The position numbers were made by a program, and so were the translations under genes. The notes under the pieces are model-generated. The model worked only from the letters and a program-made list of their open reading frames with translations, was not told the origin of the DNA and did no database searches. This document shows positions 1 to 8,028 of a stretch of 13,577 bases of DNA, piece after piece (position 1 is the first letter of the stretch; each line of letters starts with the position of its first letter). The stretch is taken from NCBI GenBank assembly GCA_964404805.1, contig CAYOLJ010000025.1, positions 1-13,577 of the forward strand, given 5' to 3'. This stretch comes from Peribacter sp964404805. GTDB taxonomy: Bacteria; Patescibacteriota; Gracilibacteria; Peribacterales; Peribacteraceae.

Positions 1-1050
1 GCATTTGAGAACGCATTTGCGACATTCACACAGAGTAAGGAGGCAATTGCTGTGAGCAATGGGACGGCGGCACTGCATGCCGCACTCTATGGCATAGGAA
101 TCCAACCAGGGGACGAGGTGATCGTACCACCTATGACCTTCGCCGCGACGGCAAATGCTGCGGCCTTCATGGGGGCAATTCCTATTTTTGCAGATTGCGA
201 AGAGGACACCCTCCTTATAGATTCCAAAAAAGTTGAAGCCTGTATCACCAAAAAAACTAAAGCAATTATCGCCGTAGACTATGCGGGACAACCGTGTGAC
301 TACGAACAATTACAATCTTTGGCAGATAAACATCATATTGCCCTTGTGGCCGACGCCTGCCATGCACTCGGAGGCTCCTTCCACGATCGCCCAGTGGGAT
401 CCCTAGCAGATTGCAGCATCTTCAGTTTTCATCCAGTGAAACCGATCACTACAGGCGAGGGAGGCATGATCACTACAAATCGTGCAGACGTTGCTGAGCG
501 CATGCGCCGTTTTCGCAATCATTGCATAGCAACCGATCACCGTGAGCGACAGGAGAAAAACTCTTGGCGCTACGAGGTAACTGACATGGGCTATAACTAC
601 CGCCTAACGGATATCCAGTGCGCGCTGGGGTTAAGCCAAATGAAAAAAATTCACACATGGACCACGCGAAGGCAGGAACTGGCCAAACGATATTCCAATG
701 CATTTTCAATAATGAAAGGTCTCACCCCACTCACCATTCGTCCTCACAGAGAGCATGCCTTTCACCTCTACGTTGTCCAGCTCGATCTCAATCATCTCTC
801 CGCAGATCGCGATGAGATCTATCAGGCGCTACGTGCGGAGAACATCGGAGTAAATGTGCACTATATTCCTGTACATCTTCATCCTTTCCATCAAAAAAGA
901 TTTGGCACTAAAGCAGGGCTCTGCCCGGTGGTCGAGCACGCATTCGAACGCATCATCTCACTCCCACTATTTGCATCGATGACGGATGGTGATGCAGAGG
1001 ACGTCATTGCCGCCATTGAGAAGGTTCTTTCTTACTACACACGTCCATGA
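1..1050 (+). CDS. pseC: PseC, UDP-4-keto-6-deoxy-sugar aminotransferase (5' end outside window)
   Basis: This PLP-dependent aminotransferase of the DegT/DnrJ/EryC1 family should convert the 4-keto sugar made by PseB into UDP-4-amino-4,6-dideoxy-AltNAc in the cytoplasm. The reading frame is open from base 1 and is in frame with the GTG at 52, so the 349 visible residues lack about 35 N-terminal residues compared with typical PseC (about 375-390 aa). The visible protein shows SNGTAALHAAL (phosphate-binding region), ADACHALGGS (the Asp that contacts the PLP ring nitrogen) and FHPVKPITTGEGG, whose Lys (codon 439-441) is the Schiff-base lysine. The C-terminal part has the usual GVNVHYIPVH stretch. 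Its TGA stop overlaps the next start in ATGA. The fold alone fits other sugar aminotransferases; the PseC assignment rests on pseG, pseH and pseI next door. Confidence 0.9.
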   Translation, partial: AFENAFATFTQSKEAIAVSNGTAALHAALYGIGIQPGDEVIVPPMTFAATANAAAFMGAIPIFADCEEDTLLIDSKKVEACITKKTKAIIAVDYAGQPCDYEQLQSLADKHHIALVADACHALGGSFHDRPVGSLADCSIFSFHPVKPITTGEGGMITTNRADVAERMRRFRNHCIATDHRERQEKNSWRYEVTDMGYNYRLTDIQCALGLSQMKKIHTWTTRRQELAKRYSNAFSIMKGLTPLTIRPHREHAFHLYVVQLDLNHLSADRDEIYQALRAENIGVNVHYIPVHLHPFHQKRFGTKAGLCPVVEHAFERIISLPLFASMTDGDAEDVIAAIEKVLSYYTRP

Positions 1051-2072
1051 ATTTCCTCTTTCGTACTGATGCAAGCACAGCCATCGGCTTGGGGCACGTG
1101 ATGCGCTGCATAGCTCTAGCACAAGCCGCACGCACGGCCGGGCACTCTTGTGTCTTCGCCATGGCGCCGGGTGCATCTGCGATGGAACATCGACTACAAG
1201 AAGAAGGATGTAACGTTGTGAATATTGTTGCACAGCCTGGAAGTAAAGAAGATGCAACGGAAAGCGTGGAAATTGCCCGGAAGCAGGCTGTTGATTGGAT
1301 TATCGTGGACGGCTACCAATTCAACGGTGCCTATCAAGAAGTCATTCGAAAGGGCAAAGTCCCGTTTCTTTTTGTGGATGACTACGGACATGGTGCTCCG
1401 TACAAGGCAAACCTGATTCTCAACCAAAATTCCTACGCCCCACGCCACACCGACTGGTACGTGGAACGCCCATCGTCTGCACAACTACTCTTAGGCTCTC
1501 CGTACACCATGCTGCGCCGTGAATTCCTGACCGTTCCCCAAAAAGAAGAGGCTCCTGCCGTCACGACCTACGTCTTGCTCACACTAGGTGGAGGTGACCC
1601 GCGCAATGCCACCCTGCGAATCACGGAGGCACTGAAGCTCATCGAAGATATTCCACTTGAGGTAACTGTTGTCGTTGGAGGAGCAAACCTGCACCTGCCC
1701 GAAATCAATGCTGCTTCGGGAAACATGCATATCGTTGTCGATACTACAGAAATGCCCGCACTTATGGCACAAGCGGATCTCGCGATCGCCGCAAGCGGAA
1801 CGACCGCATATGAACTCGCATTTCTGGGTATCCCCACCATTCTCTGTGTGCTCGCACAGAATCAGCAAATGGTTGGCGATGATCTTAAGGCACGACAAGT
1901 CGCCGATCTTTTGGGGGATCCATTCGTCCACACACCAGCCGAGATCGCTCAGCGCATTCGCGCCATCGCTCTAGATCGCACGAGGAGAGCAACATATACC
2001 CGCAATAGCCGTGCACTCATCGATGGACAAGGATCTTCACGCGTGCTTTCTGCTCTGCTCGCCTCTCATTAA
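1047..2072 (+). CDS. pseG: PseG, UDP-2,4-diacetamido-2,4,6-trideoxy-altropyranose hydrolase
   Basis: PseG removes UDP from UDP-6-deoxy-AltdiNAc by a C-O cleavage and releases the free sugar for PseI. The 341-aa product has the two-lobed GT-B layout. The N-terminal lobe starts FRTDASTAIGLGHVMRC, with the catalytic His at residue 17, the same number as the catalytic His known from Campylobacter PseG. VDGYQF and VDDYGH follow in the first lobe. The second lobe carries LTLGGGDPRNAT and AASGTTAYELAFLGIPT, the UDP-binding region typical of MurG-like folds. The start codon is the ATG that overlaps the pseC stop by 4 bp. No Shine-Dalgarno sequence is visible, so translation is probably coupled to pseC. 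The length is normal for the family. Confidence 0.92.
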   Translation: MNFLFRTDASTAIGLGHVMRCIALAQAARTAGHSCVFAMAPGASAMEHRLQEEGCNVVNIVAQPGSKEDATESVEIARKQAVDWIIVDGYQFNGAYQEVIRKGKVPFLFVDDYGHGAPYKANLILNQNSYAPRHTDWYVERPSSAQLLLGSPYTMLRREFLTVPQKEEAPAVTTYVLLTLGGGDPRNATLRITEALKLIEDIPLEVTVVVGGANLHLPEINAASGNMHIVVDTTEMPALMAQADLAIAASGTTAYELAFLGIPTILCVLAQNQQMVGDDLKARQVADLLGDPFVHTPAEIAQRIRAIALDRTRRATYTRNSRALIDGQGSSRVLSALLASH

Positions 2073-2077
2073 ACCCA

Positions 2078-2554
2078 ATGTCTGCCACCCTCCATCTACG
2101 GCCAGTTACGCAAGAGGATAGTCGTCTGCTCTGGGAATGGGCGAATGACCCCGTAGTTCGAGCTGTTTCGTTTTCGACGGATGTCATCCCCTGGGACAAA
2201 CACAAGCAGTGGCTGAAACGAAAACTGCAGGATGAACATTGCCGCATGTACATCGCACTCAACGAAGAGAACACGCCGGTCGGGCAGATCCGTTTCGACA
2301 TCCGTGAAGATAATGAAGCGGAAGTCGATGTGCACCTCGCGCCCGCTTTGCGAGGAAAGGGATATGGCACAGTTCTGATTACAGAAGGACTTCGCGCATT
2401 CTTTGGGTCCAGTGATGCACAGACCGTGCACTCTTTCATCAAGGAAGCCAATCTCGCCTCGCGCAATGTCTTTCTCAAGGCAGGATTTGTGGAACAGAAA
2501 AAGGAACACATGCACGAGCAGGAGGTTTATCATTTCACCTATAAGCACTCATGA
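2078..2554 (+). CDS. pseH: PseH-type GNAT N-acetyltransferase
   Basis: This GNAT acetyltransferase is expected to N-acetylate the 4-amino group of UDP-4-amino-4,6-dideoxy-AltNAc with acetyl-CoA, between PseC and PseG. At 158 aa it is a normal single-domain GNAT. It opens with a beta strand LHLRPV, has DPVVRAVSF near residue 24, and carries the acetyl-CoA pyrophosphate loop RGKGYG at residues 92-97. The C-terminal ASRNVFLKAGF is the usual GNAT motif B. Its ATG is 5 nt after the pseG stop without a recognisable ribosome binding site, and its stop overlaps the next gene (ATGA). Because a formyltransferase follows directly, either enzyme could supply the final acyl group at this nitrogen. The GNAT fold is certain; the precise substrate is inferred from context. 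Confidence 0.85.
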   Translation: MSATLHLRPVTQEDSRLLWEWANDPVVRAVSFSTDVIPWDKHKQWLKRKLQDEHCRMYIALNEENTPVGQIRFDIREDNEAEVDVHLAPALRGKGYGTVLITEGLRAFFGSSDAQTVHSFIKEANLASRNVFLKAGFVEQKKEHMHEQEVYHFTYKHS

Positions 2555-3276
2555 GTACATCAGCCTACGTCGTCTGCGGCTGTAAATCGTGGAATCGAGA
2601 GATCTTCGATAAGAAAATCTCCAAACTCTCCGGCAACTGGCACTTTATTGAGAAAAAGGAAGGGCTGACCGCAGCGTTCTTAAAAAAAATCCAGCCACGC
2701 TTCGTCTTTTTTCTCCACTGGTCATGGAAAGTGCCATCCGAAATCTTCACAGCCTTCGAATGCATCAACTTCCATATGGCCGACGTACCATTCGGTCGCG
2801 GCGGGAGCCCTCTGCAGAATCTCATTCTCCGTGGACTCACGGAAACTAAACTATCGGCTCTGCGCATGACGGATGCGCTCGATGCGGGCCCCATCTATCT
2901 TAAGGAGGACATGTACCTTGAAGGTACGGCACAGGAAATTCTTACCCGTTCAAGTGCGCTGGCCGCACGCATGATCGAGCGTATCATTCGCGAAGAACCA
3001 GTACCCTATGAACAAAAGGGAGAACCTGTGATCTTCGAGCGTCGAACTCCCGAACAAAGTCGTATTCCTGAAGGCCTCTCACGTCAGGCACTGTATGATT
3101 ATATCCGTATGCTGGATGGCGAAGGTTACCCTCCTGCTTTCCTCGAATCCGGAGGATTCCGCTATGAATTCGGCAATGCTGTCCTCTATGATGACCATCT
3201 CGACGCACATGTGACAATGACCCCCTCGTCCTCCAAAACCTTGGCGGAGGAGGATCTTTCCACCCTTCTGCCATGA
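2551..3276 (+). CDS. Sugar N-formyltransferase, methionyl-tRNA formyltransferase-like
   Basis: This 241-aa protein has the formyl_transf_N catalytic signature. Asn73 and His75 lie in INFHMADVPFGRGG and Asp111 in ALDAGPIY, so the Asn-His-Asp triad of 10-formyltetrahydrofolate-dependent enzymes is complete. The loop that reads LPxYRG in housekeeping Fmt is VPFGRG here. The C-terminal part contains ALYDYIRMLDGEGYPPAF (about residues 180-197), a pattern of sugar formyltransferases such as ArnA and VioF relatives rather than of tRNA formyltransferase. It sits between pseH and a PIG-L deacetylase with 4-bp ATGA overlaps on both sides, so it very likely acts on a Pse pathway intermediate and transfers N-formyl to a free amine. 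The exact position modified is unknown. A run of eight A's at 2682-2689 lies in the coding frame. Confidence 0.85.
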   Translation: MSTSAYVVCGCKSWNREIFDKKISKLSGNWHFIEKKEGLTAAFLKKIQPRFVFFLHWSWKVPSEIFTAFECINFHMADVPFGRGGSPLQNLILRGLTETKLSALRMTDALDAGPIYLKEDMYLEGTAQEILTRSSALAARMIERIIREEPVPYEQKGEPVIFERRTPEQSRIPEGLSRQALYDYIRMLDGEGYPPAFLESGGFRYEFGNAVLYDDHLDAHVTMTPSSSKTLAEEDLSTLLP

Positions 3277-3953
3277 CAATTCTCGTTGTTGCCGCCCATC
3301 CGGATGATGAAGTCCTCGGCTGCGGAGGGGCCATTGCCCGCATGGCTCAGGAAAAGAATGCCGTGCACGTACTCATCCTCGGAGAGGGCTTTACGGCACG
3401 CTACGCCGACGCGAGTGAGGCTCCTGCGGAAGAAAAAGAGAAACTCCACAAGCAGGCCCAGGCAGCGGGGGAAATGCTTGGTGCTACGAGTGTGACGATT
3501 GCCGCTTTTCCCGATAACCGCTTCGATACTGTTCCCCTGCTCGACATCGTGAAAGTGATTGAAGAAAAAATAGAAGAACTCAAACCAGAGACGGTGTTCA
3601 CTCAGCACGGTGGAGACCTGAACATCGACCATGAGCGCACCTTCCGCGCCGTACTCACCGCCACGCGACCCATGGAATCATCGGGGATAAAACGCGTTTA
3701 CGCTTACGAGGTACCCTCTTCTACAGAATGGTCATTTGGAAAATTTGCACCAGCTTTCCATCCGAACTTCTTCATGGATATTTCTGGATCGCTCGACCAG
3801 AAAATTGAAGCAATGGCACTCTATGAAGGCGAGAGCCGAATATTCCCCCATCCACGTTCGGCGGAGTCCCTTCGCGCACACGCGCACTACTGGGGCAGTA
3901 TGGCGGGACTAAAGGCGGCAGAGGCATTCGAATTGATTCGAGAAATACAATGA
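3273..3953 (+). CDS. PIG-L/LmbE family zinc-dependent N-deacetylase
   Basis: The 226-aa product is a PIG-L/LmbE deacetylase, a family that removes N-acetyl groups from GlcNAc-type sugars in a zinc-dependent reaction. The metal and catalytic motif AHPDDE is at residues 8-13 (His9 and Asp12 as ligands, Asp11 as likely base). The third histidine is in NIDHERTF (His120), with His112 just before it. The C-terminal part has HPNFFMDIS and FPHPRSAE, seen in family members from surface-glycan loci. It is translationally coupled on both sides (ATGA at 3273 and 3950), with the formyltransferase before it and pseI after it. Paired with that formyltransferase, it probably exposes an amine for re-acylation. 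A substrate outside the Pse pathway, such as a lipid-linked GlcNAc, cannot be excluded. Confidence 0.85.
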   Translation: MTILVVAAHPDDEVLGCGGAIARMAQEKNAVHVLILGEGFTARYADASEAPAEEKEKLHKQAQAAGEMLGATSVTIAAFPDNRFDTVPLLDIVKVIEEKIEELKPETVFTQHGGDLNIDHERTFRAVLTATRPMESSGIKRVYAYEVPSSTEWSFGKFAPAFHPNFFMDISGSLDQKIEAMALYEGESRIFPHPRSAESLRAHAHYWGSMAGLKAAEAFELIREIQ

Positions 3954-5023
3954 ACGGCGCTGTCACAATTAACGGAAAGACAATCGGTTCTGGCCACCCC
4001 GCCTACATCATCGCGGAACTCTCAGCGAACCATGGAGGAAATTTCGATCGTGCCATCGAGACGATCCACGCCATGAAAGAATCGGGGGCAGATGCCGTGA
4101 AGCTGCAAACCTACACGGCCGATACAATGACGATTGAGAGTGACCGCGAAGAATTCAGAATCAAAGGGACGATGTGGGAAGGAAAAACACTTCATGAACT
4201 GTATGGCGAAGCTTCTACTCCATGGGAGTGGCAGCCGAAACTCAAAGCGGAGGCGCAAAAAATCGGTCTCGACTGCTTCTCGAGCCCATTTGATACCACC
4301 GCCGTCGCGTTCCTTGAAAAAATGGATGTTCCCGCGTACAAGATCTCCTCATTTGAGATTATTGATCTGCCACTCATTACCTGCGTGGCACGCACAGGGA
4401 AACCGATGATCATTTCGACGGGGATGGCGAGCGAGCAGGAGATTCAGGAAGCAGTGGAATGCGCACGGGATGCCGGCAATGACCAGATTATTTTGTTGAA
4501 GTGCACGAGTGCCTACCCCGCCCAAGCGGAAGAGATGAATCTGCACACGATTCCGGATATGCGCGAACGCTTCAAGGTTCCTGTCGGCCTCTCGGATCAC
4601 TCACTCGAACTCACTATTCCCATAGCCGCAGTGGCATTGGGTGCTTGCGTCATCGAAAAACACTTCTGCCTTTCAAGAAAGGAACCGGGACCCGACACTG
4701 CCTTCTCGCTGGAGCCAAAGGAATTCCGCGCCATGGTGGATGCCGTACATATAACAGAACACGCACTTGGCACGGTGTCGTACGAACCGAGTGAAAAGGA
4801 AAAAACGAGCAAGAAGTTTCGCAGATCACTCTACGTCGTCGAGAATGTTGCGAAAGGAGAAACCTTCACGGAAAAAAACATTCGCTCCATCCGTCCCGCC
4901 AACGGTCTGCCACCCAAAGAACTACCGAATATTCTGAAGCAGCGCGCCAAGAGCGCCATCAAGCGAGGAACGCCCCTCTTGTGGGACTTGGTCGAAACAA
5001 AGAACGGCGCCAAAGAAGATTGA
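3950..5023 (+). CDS. pseI: PseI, pseudaminic acid synthase
   Basis: PseI condenses 6-deoxy-AltdiNAc (or its N-acyl variant) with phosphoenolpyruvate to form the nine-carbon acid. The 357-aa protein is a NeuB-family synthase. The TIM-barrel part contains IIAELSANHGG (residues 20-30), KLQTYTADTMTI (51-62) and TMWEGKTLHELYGEASTPWE (74-93); the last two are characteristic of PseI rather than of sialic or legionaminic acid synthases. The likely Mn2+ ligands are His217 in GLSDHSLE and His238 in IEKHFCL. A C-terminal SAF/antifreeze-like domain covers about residues 285-350. The start codon is in ATGA with the deacetylase stop. Its own stop TGA lies inside the -35 box of the next gene. Length and domain order are normal. 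Confidence 0.93.
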   Translation: MNGAVTINGKTIGSGHPAYIIAELSANHGGNFDRAIETIHAMKESGADAVKLQTYTADTMTIESDREEFRIKGTMWEGKTLHELYGEASTPWEWQPKLKAEAQKIGLDCFSSPFDTTAVAFLEKMDVPAYKISSFEIIDLPLITCVARTGKPMIISTGMASEQEIQEAVECARDAGNDQIILLKCTSAYPAQAEEMNLHTIPDMRERFKVPVGLSDHSLELTIPIAAVALGACVIEKHFCLSRKEPGPDTAFSLEPKEFRAMVDAVHITEHALGTVSYEPSEKEKTSKKFRRSLYVVENVAKGETFTEKNIRSIRPANGLPPKELPNILKQRAKSAIKRGTPLLWDLVETKNGAKED

Positions 5024-5047
5024 ATGGTAGGGGCCGTTTGGTATGAT
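5020..5047 (+). promoter_or_regulatory. Putative sigma70-type promoter embedded in pseI stop
   Basis: TTGAAT (5020-5025) and TATGAT (5042-5047) are separated by 16 bp. The -35 hexamer contains the pseI TGA stop (5021-5023). Only 8 nt separate the -10 from the ATG at 5056, so initiation at the usual 6-8 nt would give an mRNA with almost no leader. The -10 hexamer and spacer length match the rRNA promoter at 13136-13163. Confidence 0.5.
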
Positions 5048-5055
5048 CAAGGCCG

Positions 5056-6540
5056 ATGGAGAAACTGAATGTCATCTTGAAGGCTTTTGACGGTGGGGCA
5101 CTGGATAAGAAGTATGTGCTCGAACGTGCATTCAAAAATATTCCCCTGGGCACCTGTGTCTCGGTATGCGATGAGAAGGAAGGAGCCCCCCTCCTTGATG
5201 CCAAGGAATACATTTGGTTATTGGCGGCCCCCTTCCGGGAAGGATGCTATAGCGATGCAGATCTGAGCGCATGCGCTCCGCTTGACGAAGCGATCATCGA
5301 AAACATGCGACACTACGAAGCAGTGTTCATGGATATGGTGGATCGCTATGCAGATAAGATGAAAAATTTTCTCGTGTCGGATGACGTTCCCTATGCCGAA
5401 CGTAAGAGAATCTACTATGCAAACCTGCGGTACTGGAACCACATGCTCGAATCCAAAAAAATCGATCTGGTTGTGATGAACCATGAGCCACACCAGTGTT
5501 ACGACTACGTGCTCTATGGCTTGTGTAAAATGAAAAATATTCCTGTGCTCTATTTGGCACGTGTGTATACCATCGACACTGTGTTTGTCGTTGCAGATTG
5601 GGAAGATCCCGCTCCTGAATTACAGAACGCATTGGAGAAGATCCGCAAGGAATATGCAGATTCCAGAAAGCCTGTGGAGCTCTCGAAGAATTACGAAGCA
5701 TACTTTGAACTCTTCCGTAACAAGCAACCGGCCCCGTGGTACAAGCCGAAGAGTGTGAAGCTGAAGCCGCAGAGCTTCGCCTCTCGCTGGTGGAGGCAGG
5801 CAATCAAGATCCTCAAACGCGACCCGCGACGGTTTCTCGTCTCCGTCTTTTCCCCGCAATTCTGGGCACGAAAGTTCAAACAACACAAAGCGATCTCTTT
5901 CTATGACCAGCATGTCCGTATACCTGATCTCGATAAGCCCTTCGTCTACATCGCACTGCACTACCAACCCGAAGCCACTACACTTCCTCTTTCGGGGGCA
6001 TACGTGGAGCAGGAACGCATCGTGCAACTTCTCGCAGTCTGTCTCCCCCCAGAGATCAATATCTACGTGAAGGAACATCCGGCACAGGGAGAACGCTGCC
6101 GCAGCGAACAATTCTACCAATCCCTTCTTGTCCTGCCCTCCGTCACTTTCATCCCGAGAGATACGGACACGTATCAATTGGTGGATCGCTGCCTTGCAGT
6201 TGCCACCGGTACAGGCACCGTAGGTTTCGAAGCCATGATGCGCTTAAAACCGGTGCTGATGTTCGGCCATTTTCCCCATCAGTATGCTCCTGGTATTCAC
6301 TGCATTCGTACGGCTGAAGATTGCAAGCGTGCTATTCAAGAAATAATGAGCCAAAAGGAATCACATTCTGTGCGTGATGTGCGTATGTTCCTGAAGGCCA
6401 TTGAGGAATGCGCTACACCCTTCCCCGGCCCACCCGATAGCCCTTTCGAGGAATACACGCAGAAGGAGAAATCTGAGCTGGTCGGTGCACTCATCGAGCA
6501 AAAAATCCGCTCCGTCGTCAGTGGATTACCCACTATTTAA
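5056..6540 (+). CDS. Capsule-synthesis-like (KpsC/KpsS-related) GT-B protein, copy A
   Basis: This 494-aa protein has no signal peptide. It resembles proteins of the capsule polysaccharide synthesis group, which includes the beta-Kdo transferases KpsC and KpsS. The C-terminal half carries the recognisable elements: FVYIALHYQPEATT (residues 296-309), IYVKEHP (336-342) and ATGTGTVGFEAMMRLKPVLMFG (383-404, nucleotide-sugar binding type). The N-terminal half has LRYWNHMLESKKIDLVVMNHEPH and a Lys/Arg-rich stretch around 225-277. It lies 32 nt after pseI and is probably co-regulated with it, though it has its own promoter-like sequence. A role as transferase of a CMP-activated acid such as Pse is attractive but inferred only from the KpsC-like fold and the neighbourhood. 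It is clearly paralogous to the converging gene at 6537-8021. Confidence 0.75.
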   Translation: MEKLNVILKAFDGGALDKKYVLERAFKNIPLGTCVSVCDEKEGAPLLDAKEYIWLLAAPFREGCYSDADLSACAPLDEAIIENMRHYEAVFMDMVDRYADKMKNFLVSDDVPYAERKRIYYANLRYWNHMLESKKIDLVVMNHEPHQCYDYVLYGLCKMKNIPVLYLARVYTIDTVFVVADWEDPAPELQNALEKIRKEYADSRKPVELSKNYEAYFELFRNKQPAPWYKPKSVKLKPQSFASRWWRQAIKILKRDPRRFLVSVFSPQFWARKFKQHKAISFYDQHVRIPDLDKPFVYIALHYQPEATTLPLSGAYVEQERIVQLLAVCLPPEINIYVKEHPAQGERCRSEQFYQSLLVLPSVTFIPRDTDTYQLVDRCLAVATGTGTVGFEAMMRLKPVLMFGHFPHQYAPGIHCIRTAEDCKRAIQEIMSQKESHSVRDVRMFLKAIEECATPFPGPPDSPFEEYTQKEKSELVGALIEQKIRSVVSGLPTI

Positions 6541-8021
6541 GCCGCAACACCAAAGCACGTACTCAGCTCCTCCATGATCGCTCTGCTGCAGGACAATGCG
6601 TTCTCCTCTTCGGTGAGGCGCGACACGTTGTAGCAGAACGGATCCGTCACGCCGTAGATGCATGTTTCCTCCAGAGCCTTCAGGTACAACCTGCACTCCA
6701 GAGAAGTGGGCGCTCGGCCTTCGTCGAACACCGCACGGATCGCCTCACGGCAATCCTCGCAGGTATGAATGCGGTACGCCCCCGGAGCATACTGGTAGTA
6801 GCAATGACCGAAGAGCAAGACCGGCTTGCCCCGCAACAAACCCTCGAATCCAGCGGTGCCCGCAGAAGTGACCGTAGCCCTGCAATGCTCGCGCAGGACG
6901 AATGTATTGAATGATCTTGGCATGAATCGCACCTTCGGGAGATCGACGAACTTTTTGTAGAATTCGATGCCGCGTTTCTGCGTCGCACTCGGTCGCGGGT
7001 GTTCCTTCACATAGATCAGGACACCATCCGGTAAGTACGCATTGAGCATCTGTGCCACCAGTAACTGGTCCGCATACCCTCCCGCCTGCGGCACGGTAGT
7101 TGCTTCCGGTTGAAAATGGAGCGGCATGTAGACGAAGGAGCGGCTCAAATCGGGCTCAGTGGCATGTGCGTCGTAGAAGGCGCGCGCGCGCCGCCTCACC
7201 CGCCACCGTTTCCATGCGCCAGTGGCGCGTCTGATGCCCGAGGGCGAAAGATAGAGCAGTGCGTAGCGAAGAAAAGAGAATGGCTTATGCAAAAGTAACC
7301 GATAGGCGATTGTTTTGAATGGCACATACACCTCCTGTTCCTCAATGGGCGGCGTTTGGCCGGCGCTGTGAGTGAGCGCCCGATACGGCTGCTCGAATCG
7401 CTCGTGAAGCGGAATGGTGATCGGATCGGTGATGCCTGCATAGCGTGCAAGGAGTTCTGTATACCGTTTCTTCGTCTGTCTGTTGCCCTCCTCCCAATCA
7501 TGTTCGATGAAGGAAGTATCGCGAATGGAGGAGATGGCGAAATACACCACTGGGATATTCCTGAGCTTGCAGAGATAGTAGATGACGATGTCGGGAATCT
7601 CGTGCGGAACCCACGCCGAGAGATACAGGTTGATGCGATGACGCTTGAGGTAATCGTTCCAGAAACGGAGGTGGCGGAAGTACCACTGCTTGCGCGTGTC
7701 GTATGGGACGCTTTTCTTCCATTCCAGACGCGACACCATCTCCATAAAAATCGCCTCGCACTCCCGCATGCTCTCGATCAACTCCTCATCAAGCGGCAAA
7801 AGCTCCTGCCACTGAACGCCGGGATACTCACAGCCTCTGACCTGACTCGAGGCAAACCACTGTTGATGCTGCGATGGAATCGCCTGGAAGTACCTCGGCT
7901 GAACTCCGCTCGAAATAATGCCGCAAAACTCAAAGGGATGCTGTACGAGCACCCGTTCCATGATCCGGACAGAGAAGTCAGCGGAGAACCGCCCCACGAT
8001 CGCACGAATGGGTTTCTGCAT
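6537..8021 (-). CDS. Capsule-synthesis-like GT-B protein, copy B (paralogue of 5056-6540)
   Basis: The protein repeats the block order of copy A: LPLDEELIESMRECEAIFMEMV, LRFWNDYLKRHRINL, YYLCKLRNIPVVYFA, FVYMPLHFQPEATT, IYVKEHP, AGTAGFEGLLRGKPVLLFGH and QYAPGAYRIHTCEDC. The frame is open upstream to a TTG at 8057, but I place the start at the ATG at 8021. From there MQKPIRAIVGRF aligns with the MEKLNVILKAF start of copy A, and both proteins become exactly 494 aa. The alternatives are TTG 8057 (a GAGGG lies 6 nt before it) and ATG 8045. It is the last gene of the minus-strand group, 70 nt after the ABC exporter, and its TAA overlaps the stop of copy A in TTAA. Probably a glycosyltransferase; donor and acceptor are unknown. 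Confidence 0.72.
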   Translation of the reverse strand: MQKPIRAIVGRFSADFSVRIMERVLVQHPFEFCGIISSGVQPRYFQAIPSQHQQWFASSQVRGCEYPGVQWQELLPLDEELIESMRECEAIFMEMVSRLEWKKSVPYDTRKQWYFRHLRFWNDYLKRHRINLYLSAWVPHEIPDIVIYYLCKLRNIPVVYFAISSIRDTSFIEHDWEEGNRQTKKRYTELLARYAGITDPITIPLHERFEQPYRALTHSAGQTPPIEEQEVYVPFKTIAYRLLLHKPFSFLRYALLYLSPSGIRRATGAWKRWRVRRRARAFYDAHATEPDLSRSFVYMPLHFQPEATTVPQAGGYADQLLVAQMLNAYLPDGVLIYVKEHPRPSATQKRGIEFYKKFVDLPKVRFMPRSFNTFVLREHCRATVTSAGTAGFEGLLRGKPVLLFGHCYYQYAPGAYRIHTCEDCREAIRAVFDEGRAPTSLECRLYLKALEETCIYGVTDPFCYNVSRLTEEENALSCSRAIMEELSTCFGVAA

Positions 8022-8028
8022 CGAAAAA

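Noticed and set aside
2682..2689. Eight-A tract in the formyltransferase gene as a programmed frameshift
   Set aside because: The single frame gives a full-length protein with complete catalytic residues on the far side of the tract, so no frameshift is needed.
6520..6534. Small inverted repeat AGTGG-ATTAC-CCACT just before the shared TTAA as a bidirectional terminator
   Set aside because: The stem is only 5 bp, lies inside coding sequence and has no T-run on either strand.
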